IMG/VR virus record: IMGVR_UViG_3300042569_001787
Span: 1 to 64,000 of that record
From: a virus
DNA length: 64,000 bases
Reading direction: 5' to 3' (one strand)
The translations under genes and the position numbers were made by a program. The first letter of the stretch is position 1, and each line of letters opens with the position of its first letter. Shown here in pieces: positions 1 to 8,359 of this stretch. The notes under the pieces were generated by a model. It saw only the letters and a program-made list of their open reading frames with translations. It searched no databases and had not been told where the DNA came from.

Positions 1-315
1 TCTATTCACGCACCAGAACACATCCAAAACTTGGCTAATGATATTGAACGTGGATTTTACAGCAGAGGCAGGCAAAACGAATTAGTTGAACAAATTAAAG
101 TAATAGACCCAACCGCTAGAATTATTTGGGGTAGTGTCAAAAGATTAGAAGAACAATTAGATGAATTAAAAAATAATCAGGCTTTGTTAAGTTTGGTTGA
201 TAATAGTGCGGTTCAGGAAAATAAAATTGAATTGACCAAAGAGCAAAAGTTGATGATTGAAATGAGTGAAGCTGACATTCAAAATGGTCGTACAATAGAT
301 TACAAAAACAATTAG
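1..315 (+). CDS. Hypothetical phage protein, C-terminal part (5' end outside window)
   Basis: The frame is open from the first base and ends with TAG at 313-315. The only in-window start would be a TTG at 31, so the gene more likely begins upstream of the window. The visible 104 residues are soluble and helical, with the stretch ARIIWGSVKRLEEQLDELK followed by an acidic tail. No family recognised. It heads a tight run of five small plus-strand genes. Confidence 0.6.
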   Translation, partial: SIHAPEHIQNLANDIERGFYSRGRQNELVEQIKVIDPTARIIWGSVKRLEEQLDELKNNQALLSLVDNSAVQENKIELTKEQKLMIEMSEADIQNGRTIDYKNN

Positions 316-327
316 ATAAATTAGAAA

Positions 328-684
328 ATGAACAAGATTAAACAAAATAAAATACCAATGACATTAACAGAAGATGGTATATTAAAAATTGCTGTAGAAC
401 AAGGAGTAATTGAAAATGAATTCAATTGGAAATTAGTCCGTGAACATGATGGATTAACTAATCAATCAAAGGATATTATGTGGATTGAGTGGAATAAAGA
501 CGGTACCTTTAAAGAAAAACATGACTCATTTGCGATTGGTCGTTCATTACTTATGTCGCCGTTTACTCAATTTTTTACTTGGCAAACAACCCCAATTACA
601 AAGATAGTTGCCGCAACTGCCGACGTATTTTATCTTAAGTTTGAAACAGAAAATAGTGTTTATACATTAATTAAATTAAAATGA
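328..684 (+). CDS. Conserved-type hypothetical phage protein
   Basis: 118 residues with an ATG start and A-rich leader. Soluble and mixed alpha/beta; an aromatic-rich centre (FTQFFTWQTTPITKI) is the only notable stretch. The stop codon overlaps the next ATG (ATGA at 681-684), so it is translationally coupled to the following gene. No function recognised. Confidence 0.7.
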   Translation: MNKIKQNKIPMTLTEDGILKIAVEQGVIENEFNWKLVREHDGLTNQSKDIMWIEWNKDGTFKEKHDSFAIGRSLLMSPFTQFFTWQTTPITKIVAATADVFYLKFETENSVYTLIKLK

Positions 685-1058
685 AACTAGAAGTATTTAC
701 AGAAATTCTTAATAAACTTAAGAAACAATCAGACAAGCATGATGTCTTATATGAATTAGATATAGACCTTGTTAATTTCTCAGATAATTATACCACAGTA
801 ATAGAGATTTTATTACAAGTTTACTATGGTAAAGAAGGTGCAGATTGGATTAGTTGGTATATGTGGGAGAGAGACCCTGTTGGAACAATTGACCAAGCAA
901 CTACTAATGACGGAAAGCCTATTTGTTATGATGTCAAGTCATTATGGGAAGAGGTTGAGCAGTGTAGGTTGGACAACAAAGATGAGTATAAGCTACCAAA
1001 AAAGATGTCAGATGAAGAGAGGTTGCAAGTACTAACAATGATAAAAAGTGCATTGTGA
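681..1058 (+). CDS. Hypothetical phage protein
   Basis: 125 residues, coupled to both neighbours by 4-base overlaps. Contains a Trp-rich segment (GADWISWYMWERDPVG, about residues 52-67) followed by a charged helical C-terminus. No enzyme motif seen. The internal 826-1035 frame is a shadow of this gene. Confidence 0.7.
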   Translation: MKLEVFTEILNKLKKQSDKHDVLYELDIDLVNFSDNYTTVIEILLQVYYGKEGADWISWYMWERDPVGTIDQATTNDGKPICYDVKSLWEEVEQCRLDNKDEYKLPKKMSDEERLQVLTMIKSAL

Positions 1059-1333
1059 AACAGACAGCAGTAGAATGGTTGATAGATGAATCCATGAAAT
1101 TAGTAGCTCAAGCTATGACAGGAACATTAAATGAAGATACAATTGAAGATGATGTTTATAGAATAGTAACTAAATCAAAAGAAATAGAAAGTAAACAACT
1201 ATTCTTAGCGTCTAATCAATCAGCAAAAGAAGCCTATAAATCGGGACAAAAAACAATGAACTGTGGATGCTATGAAATTTCAGATGCAACTACTTATGAA
1301 GAATGGTTATATGAACAATTTAAAGAACAATAA
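1055..1333 (+). CDS. Small hypothetical phage protein, GTG start
   Basis: 92 residues. The GTG at 1055 overlaps the TGA of the previous gene (GTGA), the normal coupling arrangement here, and no in-frame ATG lies nearby. The protein begins KQTAVEWLIDESMKL, a helix type common in small flavophage proteins, and ends in an acidic helix. Role unknown. Confidence 0.65.
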   Translation: MKQTAVEWLIDESMKLVAQAMTGTLNEDTIEDDVYRIVTKSKEIESKQLFLASNQSAKEAYKSGQKTMNCGCYEISDATTYEEWLYEQFKEQ

Positions 1334-1335
1334 AA

Positions 1336-1575
1336 ATGGGAAAAATAATATTAGAGTTTGACTCTATTGAAGAACAAAATGATGCAAGAACGGCATTAGA
1401 TGGTATTAAATGGAAATTAGCCATGTGGGATTTAGACCAATTACTTCGAAGTGTAACAAAATACGGCACTTTTGATGGAAGAGAAGCTACTGGAACAGAA
1501 CAAGACATGGCTTATAAGGTAAGAGACTCTATCAGAGATATATTAAATGAATCCAATTTAAACTTAGATGATTAA
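1336..1575 (+). CDS. Small conserved-type phage protein
   Basis: 79 residues starting two bases after the previous stop. The central segment KWKLAMWDLDQLLRSVTK and the acidic N-terminus give a compact helical protein of a type often seen in T4-like phages; exact function unknown. It ends the plus-strand run and faces the convergent minus-strand lysozyme gene. Confidence 0.7.
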   Translation: MGKIILEFDSIEEQNDARTALDGIKWKLAMWDLDQLLRSVTKYGTFDGREATGTEQDMAYKVRDSIRDILNESNLNLDD

Positions 1576-1594
1576 TAAAAGAATAATACTTGTT

Positions 1595-2458
1595 TTAAGT
1601 AATATCTTTAACGTCAAATTTTTCAACTGCCGCAATTGCGTCTGACCTATGACGACTAGCCCCTCCGCCAGAATTTATATCGGCAAAATGAGTTGCCGCC
1701 TCAGTTTTATTTTTAAATTTAGGAAATGCATTACCTGATTTACCTTTAGTAAAAAATGCAACCGCAATTTCCGCAGCAACTGTTGGGTCGTTAACTAAGT
1801 CAGGATTTCCCACTAAGTTTTTACCAATCATATTACCATATTTTTCGTAATTTTTTTTACCTGTTAGTTGGTTAAATCCTCTACCTCGGTATTTCCATCC
1901 ATCACCACCACCTTGGTTTCCAACTGTCTTTGCGTACACTACGTTAAAGAATTTTTCAGGGTTTTTTTTAAGAGAGTCCATTTCACTGTCTGAGTATTTT
2001 GAAACTCTAGACCCAAAAATTTTTCTAATTCTTGAATTTGATGTGTTGGCGTAAGATACTTCAGATTTTGGTCTAAAATTTGATTCTTTAGATATTACAG
2101 ATAAAGCTCCAATTTGGGTTAATGGGTCTTTGATTCCTGATTTATTCATGTATTTAATCATTAACTCAATATTAGCTTTCTGTGTTGAGTCAAAATTACC
2201 TTTTAAAACAACTTTACCTGTATTACCCGTTGGTTTTGAGTCGTCACTTGTTGGTTTTGAATCATCACTTGTTGGTTTTGAATCATTGTCAACACTATTA
2301 GTTGATGATGGGTTATTAGTGTTAGAGGAGTTTAATTTACCTTCAACACCAGCTAATGCTGCTTTAATCATTTTTGTAACAAAGTCATCTTCTTCAAATA
2401 AATTATATAGAGACCTAATTTCTCTTTTTTCGGATTCGTTAATAATCAATTTTTTCAT
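1595..2458 (-). CDS. GH19-type lysozyme, probably virion-associated
   Basis: 287 residues. The C-terminal ~190 residues match glycoside hydrolase family 19 lysozyme/chitinase: catalytic Glu in ISKESNF, then GWKYRGRGFNQLTGKKNY. It should cleave the peptidoglycan glycan chain. The N-terminus (KKLIINESEKREIRSLYNL) is the short amphipathic helix shared by many probable virion proteins here, followed by a linker with three DDSKPT repeats. This differs from the second GH19 enzyme at 16608, which has a peptidoglycan-binding domain instead. A TATTTATA box lies 16 nt before the ATG. Confidence 0.8.
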   Translation of the reverse strand: MKKLIINESEKREIRSLYNLFEEDDFVTKMIKAALAGVEGKLNSSNTNNPSSTNSVDNDSKPTSDDSKPTSDDSKPTGNTGKVVLKGNFDSTQKANIELMIKYMNKSGIKDPLTQIGALSVISKESNFRPKSEVSYANTSNSRIRKIFGSRVSKYSDSEMDSLKKNPEKFFNVVYAKTVGNQGGGDGWKYRGRGFNQLTGKKNYEKYGNMIGKNLVGNPDLVNDPTVAAEIAVAFFTKGKSGNAFPKFKNKTEAATHFADINSGGGASRHRSDAIAAVEKFDVKDIT

Positions 2459-2474
2459 TTAATAAAAATATATC

Positions 2475-2482
2475 TATAAATA
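2475..2482 (-). promoter_or_regulatory. Late-type promoter box TATTTATA
   Basis: 16 nt before the ATG of the minus-strand GH19 lysozyme gene. Confidence 0.5.
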
Positions 2483-2519
2483 CTTTGTTATTAAGAATAA
2501 GTTATTATTTTTTTTAGAG

Positions 2520-2527
2520 TATTTATT
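2520..2527 (+). promoter_or_regulatory. Late-type promoter box TATTTATT
   Basis: 4 nt before the ATG at 2532; divergent from the box at 2475-2482. Confidence 0.5.
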
Positions 2528-2531
2528 ATCA

Positions 2532-2921
2532 ATGAGAGTAACTATTAAACATATTAATTCAGAAATACCAAAAGACGAGTATACTTTATTTAATAATTTT
2601 ATAAAATTTATTCAGAAAGAATTTCCATTAAAAAGTGATATTACTGTATTATTTTTAGGTGAACGAAAAGGAGATATGACCACTGGTAGTAGAACCAATA
2701 ATAATGAATTAAAAATCCTTTCTAAAGGTAGAATTAATCGAGATATCTTAAGAACTTTGGCTCATGAATGGATTCATGAACACCAAAGAACTATTCTTAA
2801 GAGAGACCAAGGGCCTAATATTGGAGGTAAAAATGAAAACGAGGCCAACTCTGGTGCCGGTATCTTAATTAAAAAATTTGAAAAATTGTTTCCTGACACT
2901 GAAGTACAACTCTATCAGTAA
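2532..2921 (+). CDS. Small HExxH metallopeptidase-like protein
   Basis: 129 residues. The stretch LAHEWIHEHQR is a zinc-protease HExxH motif (HEWIH, residues about 79-83), and a downstream acidic pair in NENEANSGAGI could give the third ligand. Soluble, no signal peptide. Short for a known family, so substrate cannot be assigned. Directly preceded by a late-type box, suggesting late expression with the divergent lysozyme. Confidence 0.65.
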   Translation: MRVTIKHINSEIPKDEYTLFNNFIKFIQKEFPLKSDITVLFLGERKGDMTTGSRTNNNELKILSKGRINRDILRTLAHEWIHEHQRTILKRDQGPNIGGKNENEANSGAGILIKKFEKLFPDTEVQLYQ

Positions 2922-2996
2922 TTAATTTTTCGATAAGTAATTCTAATTTTTTTGGTTATTAACAAACTTATTAACAAAAAAATAGTTAGTACCTCC

Positions 2997-3422
2997 TTAA
3001 GAGATACCAACTACTTCTAAGTCAAAAATTAATTTTTTACCTGCTAATGGGTGATTAGCGTCAAGAACAACTACGTCTTCCTTAATTTCGGTTACCTTTA
3101 CATTAACAGGTCCCATAGGCCCCATACCTTGTAGCATTTCACCTTCTTTAACACCTTCAGGTACGTTTGTTATTGGAATTTCCGATATCAATGCAGGGTT
3201 AAAATCCCCATAAGCATCTACAGATTCAATCTCGACGGTTTTAGTCTCACCTTCAGACATGTTAATTAATCCAGCTTCAAAACCTTTAATTAACTGTCCC
3301 TCTCCTAAAACAGTTTCCAATGGTTCGCGACCTTCAACCAAGGAAGAATCAAATACTGTTCCATCCTCTAATTTTCCTGTGTAGTGAACTTTTACAGTAT
3401 CACCATTTTGAATTTTTCTCAT
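2997..3422 (-). CDS. FKBP-type peptidyl-prolyl isomerase, SlyD-like
   Basis: 141 residues, full length for the short SlyD class. N-terminal FKBP half reads VKVHYTGKLEDGTVFDSS and GEGQLIKGFEAGLINMSEGE; the insert-in-flap region follows (DAYGDFNPALISEIP), then the closing FKBP strand HPLAGKKLIFDLEVVGI. Catalyses prolyl cis/trans isomerisation and acts as a chaperone. SlyD's His/Cys-rich metal tail is absent. A host-type promoter (TTTG-N20-TACATTTA) is visible on the minus strand just upstream. Forms a proteostasis theme with DnaK and the ClpC-like gene. Confidence 0.9.
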   Translation of the reverse strand: MRKIQNGDTVKVHYTGKLEDGTVFDSSLVEGREPLETVLGEGQLIKGFEAGLINMSEGETKTVEIESVDAYGDFNPALISEIPITNVPEGVKEGEMLQGMGPMGPVNVKVTEIKEDVVVLDANHPLAGKKLIFDLEVVGIS

Positions 3423-3543
3423 AATTTATTTTATTTTTAATAAATGTAAGTCTAACAAGCCAAATAATCAAATATTTTTTTGATTTAAAAAATAATATAA
3501 GTTATATTTATTAAAAATAACCCCCCGTAAACCCCTAAGTGAT

Positions 3544-3738
3544 ATGTTAAATGAAGAATTAGTAGAAGAAATGTATTGGTTGGCACATAACTCAAATGTT
3601 TTTGATGAATTTGGTAAAAAAATAATTAACGAATTAAATAAATATCCAAAATTACATAGATATGAGATTGTTGAGCAAGTATTTAATGATTTTGTTAAGG
3701 ATGGTGCAATTATCGTACCCCCTATTGAGTTCATATAA
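3544..3738 (+). CDS. Small hypothetical protein
   Basis: 64 residues, acidic and helical, ATG start. The opposite-strand frame 3468-3734 has a Cys/Ser-rich translation and looks like a shadow. The 3' end overlaps the convergent gene by 8 nt. No family recognised. Confidence 0.55.
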   Translation: MLNEELVEEMYWLAHNSNVFDEFGKKIINELNKYPKLHRYEIVEQVFNDFVKDGAIIVPPIEFI

Positions 3739-4000
3739 CATCAATAGATGACACTATCGATATATTCTGTTTGATTCCCATAAATTTCCATGACTCTTCA
3801 GTTAATAGGTTAAGTCCATCAGGATAAACTCCTTCGGTTAATTCAATACTATTAATGAATAATTTACAATCAACCACAAAAGTGTGATTATTGGTTGAGT
3901 ACTTTACGTAGTTTACTATGACATAACTGCCCACACCAAAAAGTAGTTCCAAATCAGATTTAAAAATCTTATTTAATAAAATTTCGAGACATTTTTTCAT
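3731..4000 (-). CDS. Small hypothetical protein
   Basis: 89 residues, mostly beta-strand-like, with LLFGVGSYVIVNYVKYS near residue 20. ATG at 4000, stop overlapping the tail of the convergent 3544 gene. Function unknown. Confidence 0.55.
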   Translation of the reverse strand: MKKCLEILLNKIFKSDLELLFGVGSYVIVNYVKYSTNNHTFVVDCKLFINSIELTEGVYPDGLNLLTEESWKFMGIKQNISIVSSIDVI

Positions 4001-4086
4001 AACTTAAATATATGTGGGTTAAATAATAAATCAATTTATAATTTGACATATAATCTTAAATCATGTATATTTAAATAAAAAAAATT

Positions 4087-4332
4087 ATGTATTTAAATGT
4101 TATATTAACAATCTTAGTAATCGTCTTAATAGTTATTTGGATTACAGTTTATTTATGGTGGAAACAAGTTGGAGTCAAACTATCTAAAATAATAGGCACA
4201 TTCAAACAGGGTCTCCCAATGAATACACATGGTGATGGCGTCACACCACAACAAAACGTTATGCCTGACTTAAAAAACTCAATTGGTGAGTTTAGAAAAG
4301 CGATGGACATGTTAAATAAAATGAAAAAATAA
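4087..4332 (+). CDS. Small single-pass membrane protein
   Basis: 81 residues. One strong N-terminal membrane segment (VILTILVIVLIVIWITVYLWW, about residues 5-25, shown in part) followed by an amphipathic cytoplasmic or periplasmic tail. Could be a lysis accessory or an inner-membrane effector; nothing in the sequence decides this. Confidence 0.6.
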   Translation: MYLNVILTILVIVLIVIWITVYLWWKQVGVKLSKIIGTFKQGLPMNTHGDGVTPQQNVMPDLKNSIGEFRKAMDMLNKMKK

Positions 4333-4354
4333 GTAATGATTTAATTATTTATGG

Positions 4355-4362
4355 TATCTTTA
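4355..4362 (+). promoter_or_regulatory. Host-type -7 box TATCTTTA
   Basis: 8 nt before the ATG at 4371. No clear TTTG at the -33 spacing, so weaker than the others. Confidence 0.4.
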
Positions 4363-4370
4363 CAAAAATA

Positions 4371-4598
4371 ATGTCTATGGAAGTTTTAAAATTTGAAGGG
4401 GAATACGGTTGGGTTATCAAAGTATTAGAGTCTTGCGAAAACATTGAACAACTTATTGTTAGTCAAAATGTATTTAATAATTTTATTAAGAAATGGGATA
4501 AAAATATCTCTAATGAACAAAAACTGCGTCTCAATAATAGTTTTAACAAATTAAAATGGTTACAAACTTCTAAACTTAAAAAAAAAGTGGTTAATTAG
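4371..4598 (+). CDS. Small hypothetical protein with near-leaderless start
   Basis: 75 residues, soluble, helical and basic at the C-terminus (KLKKKVVN). Two close ATGs (4371, 4377) are possible starts. The TATCTTTA box just upstream would place the transcript start near the first ATG. No family recognised. Confidence 0.55.
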   Translation: MSMEVLKFEGEYGWVIKVLESCENIEQLIVSQNVFNNFIKKWDKNISNEQKLRLNNSFNKLKWLQTSKLKKKVVN

Positions 4599-4630
4599 AC
4601 CTGTAGAGTTGATTTTTTTAAAATAACACG

Positions 4631-4709
4631 TATTTATTAACACTATCACTCTCATCACGAGAGCCTCTATATATAAAAAAGAAGGGTCCTATTTGGGACC
4701 CTTTTTTTA
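4631..4709 (+). other. Non-coding gap with a late-type box and terminator; possible small transcript
   Basis: TATTTATT at 4631-4638 is followed by a CTCTC/GAGAG hairpin and a GGGTCC/GGGACC terminator at 4682-4708 with no ORF between, so a small RNA of about 70 nt is possible. Confidence 0.3.
4682..4708 (+). terminator. Rho-independent terminator
   Basis: Stem AAGGGTCC / GGGACCCTT with a 5-nt loop, followed by seven T. Confidence 0.85.
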
Positions 4710-4723
4710 TTTCAATTAAATAG

Positions 4724-4731
4724 TATTTATA
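4724..4731 (+). promoter_or_regulatory. Late-type promoter box TATTTATA
   Basis: 33 nt before the ATG of the small basic protein at 4765. Confidence 0.4.
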
Positions 4732-4764
4732 TGTGATTAATAAACAAATTAAAATTTAAAAGAA

Positions 4765-4893
4765 ATGGCTAAAACAAAAGCATCAACAGACTCAATTAAA
4801 CAAACTTTTGGTAAAAAAAAAGGTGGTAAACACAAAAGAAAATTTGGGCCTAAAGGAAAAAAACCAAAATCTTACCGAGGACAAGGTCGTTAA
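4765..4893 (+). CDS. Small highly basic protein
   Basis: 42 residues: starts MAKTKASTDSIKQTFGKKK and continues with runs of Lys, Gly and Arg to a GQGR end. Very basic and probably disordered; compatible with nucleic-acid binding or a packaged head protein. ATG is preceded by an A-rich leader and a late-type box, and the reading frame ends in TAA before the next late-type box. Confidence 0.55.
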   Translation: MAKTKASTDSIKQTFGKKKGGKHKRKFGPKGKKPKSYRGQGR

Positions 4894-4920
4894 TTGTAAG
4901 TACAAAAGAAAAAATGTAAA

Positions 4921-4928
4921 TATTTATA
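4921..4928 (+). promoter_or_regulatory. Late-type promoter box TATTTATA
   Basis: 12 nt before the ATG at 4941. Confidence 0.5.
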
Positions 4929-4940
4929 TAGAAAAACACT

Positions 4941-5204
4941 ATGAAAAAAATTATTAATTGGGTTTCAGGGTTATTTAAAGACGAATCAGGTTCACCATCC
5001 TCAAAAAGATTTGTTGGTATTATTGCGGGGTTATCTTTATGTGTTACATTATATGTAAATAGTTACACTCATGGAGACATTAAACCATCAGACACATTAG
5101 TTAACGCGGTGGCGTTACTTGCATTTGGTTGTCTTGGTTTATCATCTGTAGATAAATTTACCTCATTAAAAAAGAATATTAAAGACGCAAATAAAGAAGA
5201 GTAA
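4941..5204 (+). CDS. Two-pass membrane protein, holin-like
   Basis: 87 residues: charged N-terminus (KKIINWVSGLFKDESGS), two hydrophobic segments (FVGIIAGLSLCVTLYV, about 29-44; LVNAVALLAFGCLGLSSV, about 57-74), and a charged Lys/Glu tail. The topology and size fit a class II holin, but membrane-associated virion proteins can look alike. A late-type box precedes it and a terminator follows. Confidence 0.5.
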   Translation: MKKIINWVSGLFKDESGSPSSKRFVGIIAGLSLCVTLYVNSYTHGDIKPSDTLVNAVALLAFGCLGLSSVDKFTSLKKNIKDANKEE

Positions 5205-5263
5205 ATTTGTTCTTATTTTAATATGGGTAGGAGGGAGATTTTCCTTACTCTGTAGGGTTTATA

Positions 5264-5293
5264 AAAAAATCCCGATTGTGTAGTCGGGATTTT
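5264..5293. terminator. Bidirectional terminator
   Basis: AAAATCCCGA / TCGGGATTTT stem with an 8-nt loop; A and T tracts on both sides serve the plus-strand 4941 gene and the convergent dnaK. Confidence 0.85.
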
Positions 5294-5319
5294 AAAACTT
5301 TAAAAAAGAATTTAGTTAT

Positions 5320-7188
5320 TTAAGACTTAGTTTCTTCAAATTCAACATCAGACGCGTCCATTGCACCGTCATTATTCTCTTGATTTACGCTTTCATATAA
5401 ATCCTGACTAATCTTTTGAAACTTCTGAGTTAACTCTTCCATGATTTGTTTGACTGAGTCAATTTCTTTTTTACCGTGAGCGTCTTTTAACTTAGTAATG
5501 CCTGTGGTAATCTCAGTTTTATCTTCTTCAGATATTTTATCACCTAAATCTTCTAATGATTTATTCATTTGGAAAATAGTACTGTCTGCAGAATTTAAAG
5601 TATCGACATCTTCTTTTATTTTTTTATCTGATTCCGCATTTTCTTCCGCTTCAAGTTTCATTTTTTCAATATCTTCTTTGGATAAACCTGAAGACGACTC
5701 AATTCTTATAGATTGTTTTTTACTTGTTGCCTTATCAACCGCAGATACATTTATAATACCGTTCGCATCAATATCAAAGATAACTTCGATTTGAGGAATA
5801 CCTCTCATTGATGGTGGTAACCCATCTAAATGGAATCTACCAATAGTCCGATTATCTTTTGACATTGCCCGTTCACCTTGTAATACGTGAATTTCTACAG
5901 TTGGTTGGTTATCTACCGCAGTTGAGAATACCTGTGATTTTTTGGTTGGTATGGTTGTGTTAGACTCAATTAATTTTGTAAAAATTCCTCCCATGGTTTC
6001 GATACCTAATGACAATGGAGTAACATCTAATAGTAATACATCTTTAACATCACCAGCCAATACACCACCTTGAATTGCGGCACCTAAAGCGACAACCTCA
6101 TCAGGGTTAACTCCTTTTGAAGGTTCTTTACCAAAGAATTCTTTAACCGCGTTTTGAATTGCGGGAATACGGGTAGAACCACCAACCAAAATTATTTCAT
6201 CAATTTCACCGATAGTAATGTTTGCATTTGACATTGCGGTTATGCAAGGTTTGATTGTTCGTTTAATTAATGAATCCGCCAATTGTTCAAATTTGGCACG
6301 AGATAAAGAAGTTACTAAGTGTTTAGGGCCTGTTGAGTCGGCACTTAAATACGGTAAGTTAATTTCTGTCTGAAGTGACGACGATAACTCAACTTTTGCT
6401 TTTTCCGCAGCTTCACGTAAACGTTGTAACGCCATAGAATCTTTAGTGACATCAAGACCGTCAGTTGATTTTTTAAATTCATCGACCATAAAATCAACAA
6501 TCACTTGGTCAAAGTCATCTCCACCTAAGTGAGTGTCACCATCGGTTGACAACACTTCAAATACACCACCACCTAATTCAAGTATTGATACGTCATGTGT
6601 ACCACCACCACAGTCAAATACAACAATTTTCATATCTTTAGACATTTTGTCTAAACCATATGCTAATGCTGCTGCGGTAGGTTCGTTAATAATACGTTTA
6701 ACCGTTAGACCTGCAATTTCACCAGCTTCTTTGGTTGCTTGACGTTGTGCGTCATTAAAATACGCGGGTACCGTAATAACCGCTTCTGTAACACTCTCAC
6801 CTAAATAATCTTCGGCAGTTTGTTTCATTTTTTGTAAAACAACTGCAGAAATCTCTTGTGGAGAGTAATTTCTATCATCAATACTCACTCTAGGAACGTT
6901 CCCGTCTCCTTTTACGATTGAATACGGGACTTTAGACAATTCTTTTTTAACCTCGTCATAACTTGTCCCCATGAAACGTTTAATTGATGAAATTGTTTTG
7001 GTCGGGTTTGTAACCGCCTGTCTTTTTGCTGGGTCACCAATTTTTCTTTCTCCGCCATTAATAAATGCCACTATTGAGGGTGTGGTTCTTTTCCCTTCAC
7101 TGTTTGTAATCACAACAGGTTCGCCATTCTCCATGACTGCCACACATGAATTTGTGGTCCCTAAATCTACTCCAATAATTTTTCCCAT
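5320..7188 (-). CDS. dnaK: Phage-encoded DnaK (Hsp70 chaperone)
   Basis: 622 residues, full bacterial DnaK length. ATPase domain starts [19 protein letters not shown]; phosphate-2 loop at 190-201, interdomain linker [13 protein letters not shown] near 390, then substrate domain and helical lid, ending DVEFEETKS as in host DnaK tails. The normally strict DLGGGTFD motif reads DCGGGTHD here (Cys193, His198), so ATPase behaviour may be altered. No dnaJ or grpE in the window, so it presumably uses host co-chaperones. Terminator downstream; the upstream gap carries palindromes. Confidence 0.97.
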   Translation of the reverse strand: MGKIIGVDLGTTNSCVAVMENGEPVVITNSEGKRTTPSIVAFINGGERKIGDPAKRQAVTNPTKTISSIKRFMGTSYDEVKKELSKVPYSIVKGDGNVPRVSIDDRNYSPQEISAVVLQKMKQTAEDYLGESVTEAVITVPAYFNDAQRQATKEAGEIAGLTVKRIINEPTAAALAYGLDKMSKDMKIVVFDCGGGTHDVSILELGGGVFEVLSTDGDTHLGGDDFDQVIVDFMVDEFKKSTDGLDVTKDSMALQRLREAAEKAKVELSSSLQTEINLPYLSADSTGPKHLVTSLSRAKFEQLADSLIKRTIKPCITAMSNANITIGEIDEIILVGGSTRIPAIQNAVKEFFGKEPSKGVNPDEVVALGAAIQGGVLAGDVKDVLLLDVTPLSLGIETMGGIFTKLIESNTTIPTKKSQVFSTAVDNQPTVEIHVLQGERAMSKDNRTIGRFHLDGLPPSMRGIPQIEVIFDIDANGIINVSAVDKATSKKQSIRIESSSGLSKEDIEKMKLEAEENAESDKKIKEDVDTLNSADSTIFQMNKSLEDLGDKISEEDKTEITTGITKLKDAHGKKEIDSVKQIMEELTQKFQKISQDLYESVNQENNDGAMDASDVEFEETKS

Positions 7189-7277
7189 AGTTAAATAATG
7201 TTTTGTGTAATAATATATAATAAAATTTATAGAGTCAAGCTCCTAAATAAAATCTTAAATAATTGTGCCAAAACAAA

Positions 7278-7307
7278 AAAACTGACAATTTGTCAGTTTT
7301 ATGACAA
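7278..7307. promoter_or_regulatory. Overlapping inverted repeats, candidate dnaK operator
   Basis: Arms AAAACTGACAA (7278-7288) and TTGTCAGTTTT (7290-7300) are perfect over 11 bp around one base; TTGTCA (7290-7295) and TGACAA (7302-7307) form a second inverted repeat sharing an arm. Lies about 90-120 bp upstream of the dnaK ATG. No T-run makes it a convincing terminator. Confidence 0.45.
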
Positions 7308-7440
7308 ATAAAAATAAATACGTAAAAAAATAGTAATTATTTTACTTTTATTATTTTAAGAATATATTTATTTTTAATGAAACAAAACGGGCCAAACCGA
7401 AACTGTGAAAACAATATAATAAAAGGTATCACCTTTAATA

Positions 7441-7470
7441 ATCCCATCATTTATTGATGGGATTTTTTTT
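7441..7470 (+). terminator. Rho-independent terminator
   Basis: ATCCCATCA / TGATGGGAT 9-bp stem, 5-nt loop, then eight T. No confident plus-strand gene precedes it, so it may end a short RNA or read-through from outside. Confidence 0.8.
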
Positions 7471-7511
7471 GCCCATATGTGAAAAATAAATAAAAATAAA
7501 TAAAACAAAAA

Positions 7512-8339
7512 ATGAAAGACACAAAAACTTACAATGAACTAGTACAAAAGATGAGAGGATTTTTCCTTGATAAAGGATTTATAGAGGTACCAACACAATC
7601 AAGGTTATCAATATTGGCGGCATGTGAAAACCCACATTCAATCGCAACTTTTAACTATAATGGAGAAGTTTGGCCATTACCACAGACGGGCCAGATGTGG
7701 TTAGAATATGAGTTACTTAAAAATCCCGAATGGAACGGAGTGTTCTGTATATCAACTTCGTATAGACAGGAAAAAAATCCTATCCCTGGTAGACACGAAC
7801 TAATATTCCCAATGTTTGAATTTGAGTCTAAAGGTGTTATGGAAGATATGGTAAAACTTGAATTGGAACTTTTAAATTATTTAGGTTTTGATAAACCTGT
7901 AGAAGTTAATTATGATGATGTGTGTGAAGAATACGGAGGGATTCCAATTTTAGAAGATGAACATGAATCAAGAATGTGGAAAGAAAAAAGTTCAGTTATC
8001 TCACTTCAGAATTTTCCATTGAGGACAAATCCATTTTGGAATATGAAACATAATGAAAATAGTATTTTTAATAAAGTTGATGTGATACTTTACGGACAAG
8101 AGACTATTGGAAGTGCTGAAAGAAGTTGTGACCCTGAAGAGATGAGACATAACTTTTATACTATTGAACGTGGCGGTTATTCCGCCAAGTTGTTTGAACT
8201 ATTTGGAAGAGACAGAGTTGAGTCAGAACTTAATGAGTTCCTATCATTTAATTTTTTTCCAAGGTTTGGTGGTGGCATTGGTATGACAAGATTGTCAAGA
8301 GCGTGGAATTTAAATCAAGTTAATTTGGCGATTATTTAA
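7512..8339 (+). CDS. Class II aminoacyl-tRNA synthetase-like catalytic domain (Asn/Asp/Lys type)
   Basis: 275 residues. Motif 2 is visible as TSYRQEKNPIPGRHE followed by FPMFEFES, and motif 3 as FGGGIGMTRLSRAW near the C-terminus, with the ATP-binding Arg. These place it in the class II core of the AspRS/AsnRS/LysRS group. The N-terminal OB-fold anticodon-binding domain of real synthetases is absent, so it may be a paralogue acting on a protein or small molecule, as AsnA- and EpmA-like proteins do. Its substrate cannot be read from sequence. Lies in the same genome as a phage tRNA cluster. Confidence 0.75.
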   Translation: MKDTKTYNELVQKMRGFFLDKGFIEVPTQSRLSILAACENPHSIATFNYNGEVWPLPQTGQMWLEYELLKNPEWNGVFCISTSYRQEKNPIPGRHELIFPMFEFESKGVMEDMVKLELELLNYLGFDKPVEVNYDDVCEEYGGIPILEDEHESRMWKEKSSVISLQNFPLRTNPFWNMKHNENSIFNKVDVILYGQETIGSAERSCDPEEMRHNFYTIERGGYSAKLFELFGRDRVESELNEFLSFNFFPRFGGGIGMTRLSRAWNLNQVNLAII

Positions 8340-8355
8340 AAATTTTGTATCTTTA
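8324..8355 (+). promoter_or_regulatory. Host-type promoter TTTG-N20-TATCTTTA
   Basis: TTTG at 8324-8327 and TATCTTTA at 8348-8355; the ATG of the next gene is at 8360, so the mRNA should be leaderless. Confidence 0.7.
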
Positions 8356-8359
8356 CTGT

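Larger units (their letters stand above)
7189..7511. other. 323-nt intergenic region between dnaK and the synthetase-like gene
   Basis: Holds the palindromes at 7278-7307, an A+T-rich stretch and the terminator at 7441-7470. A 26-codon ATG frame at 7377 runs into the terminator and is not considered a gene. Confidence 0.6.

Noticed and set aside
7377-7457. 26-codon ATG frame before the terminator
   Set aside because: Its end is the terminator hairpin itself and no late or host promoter precedes it closely.
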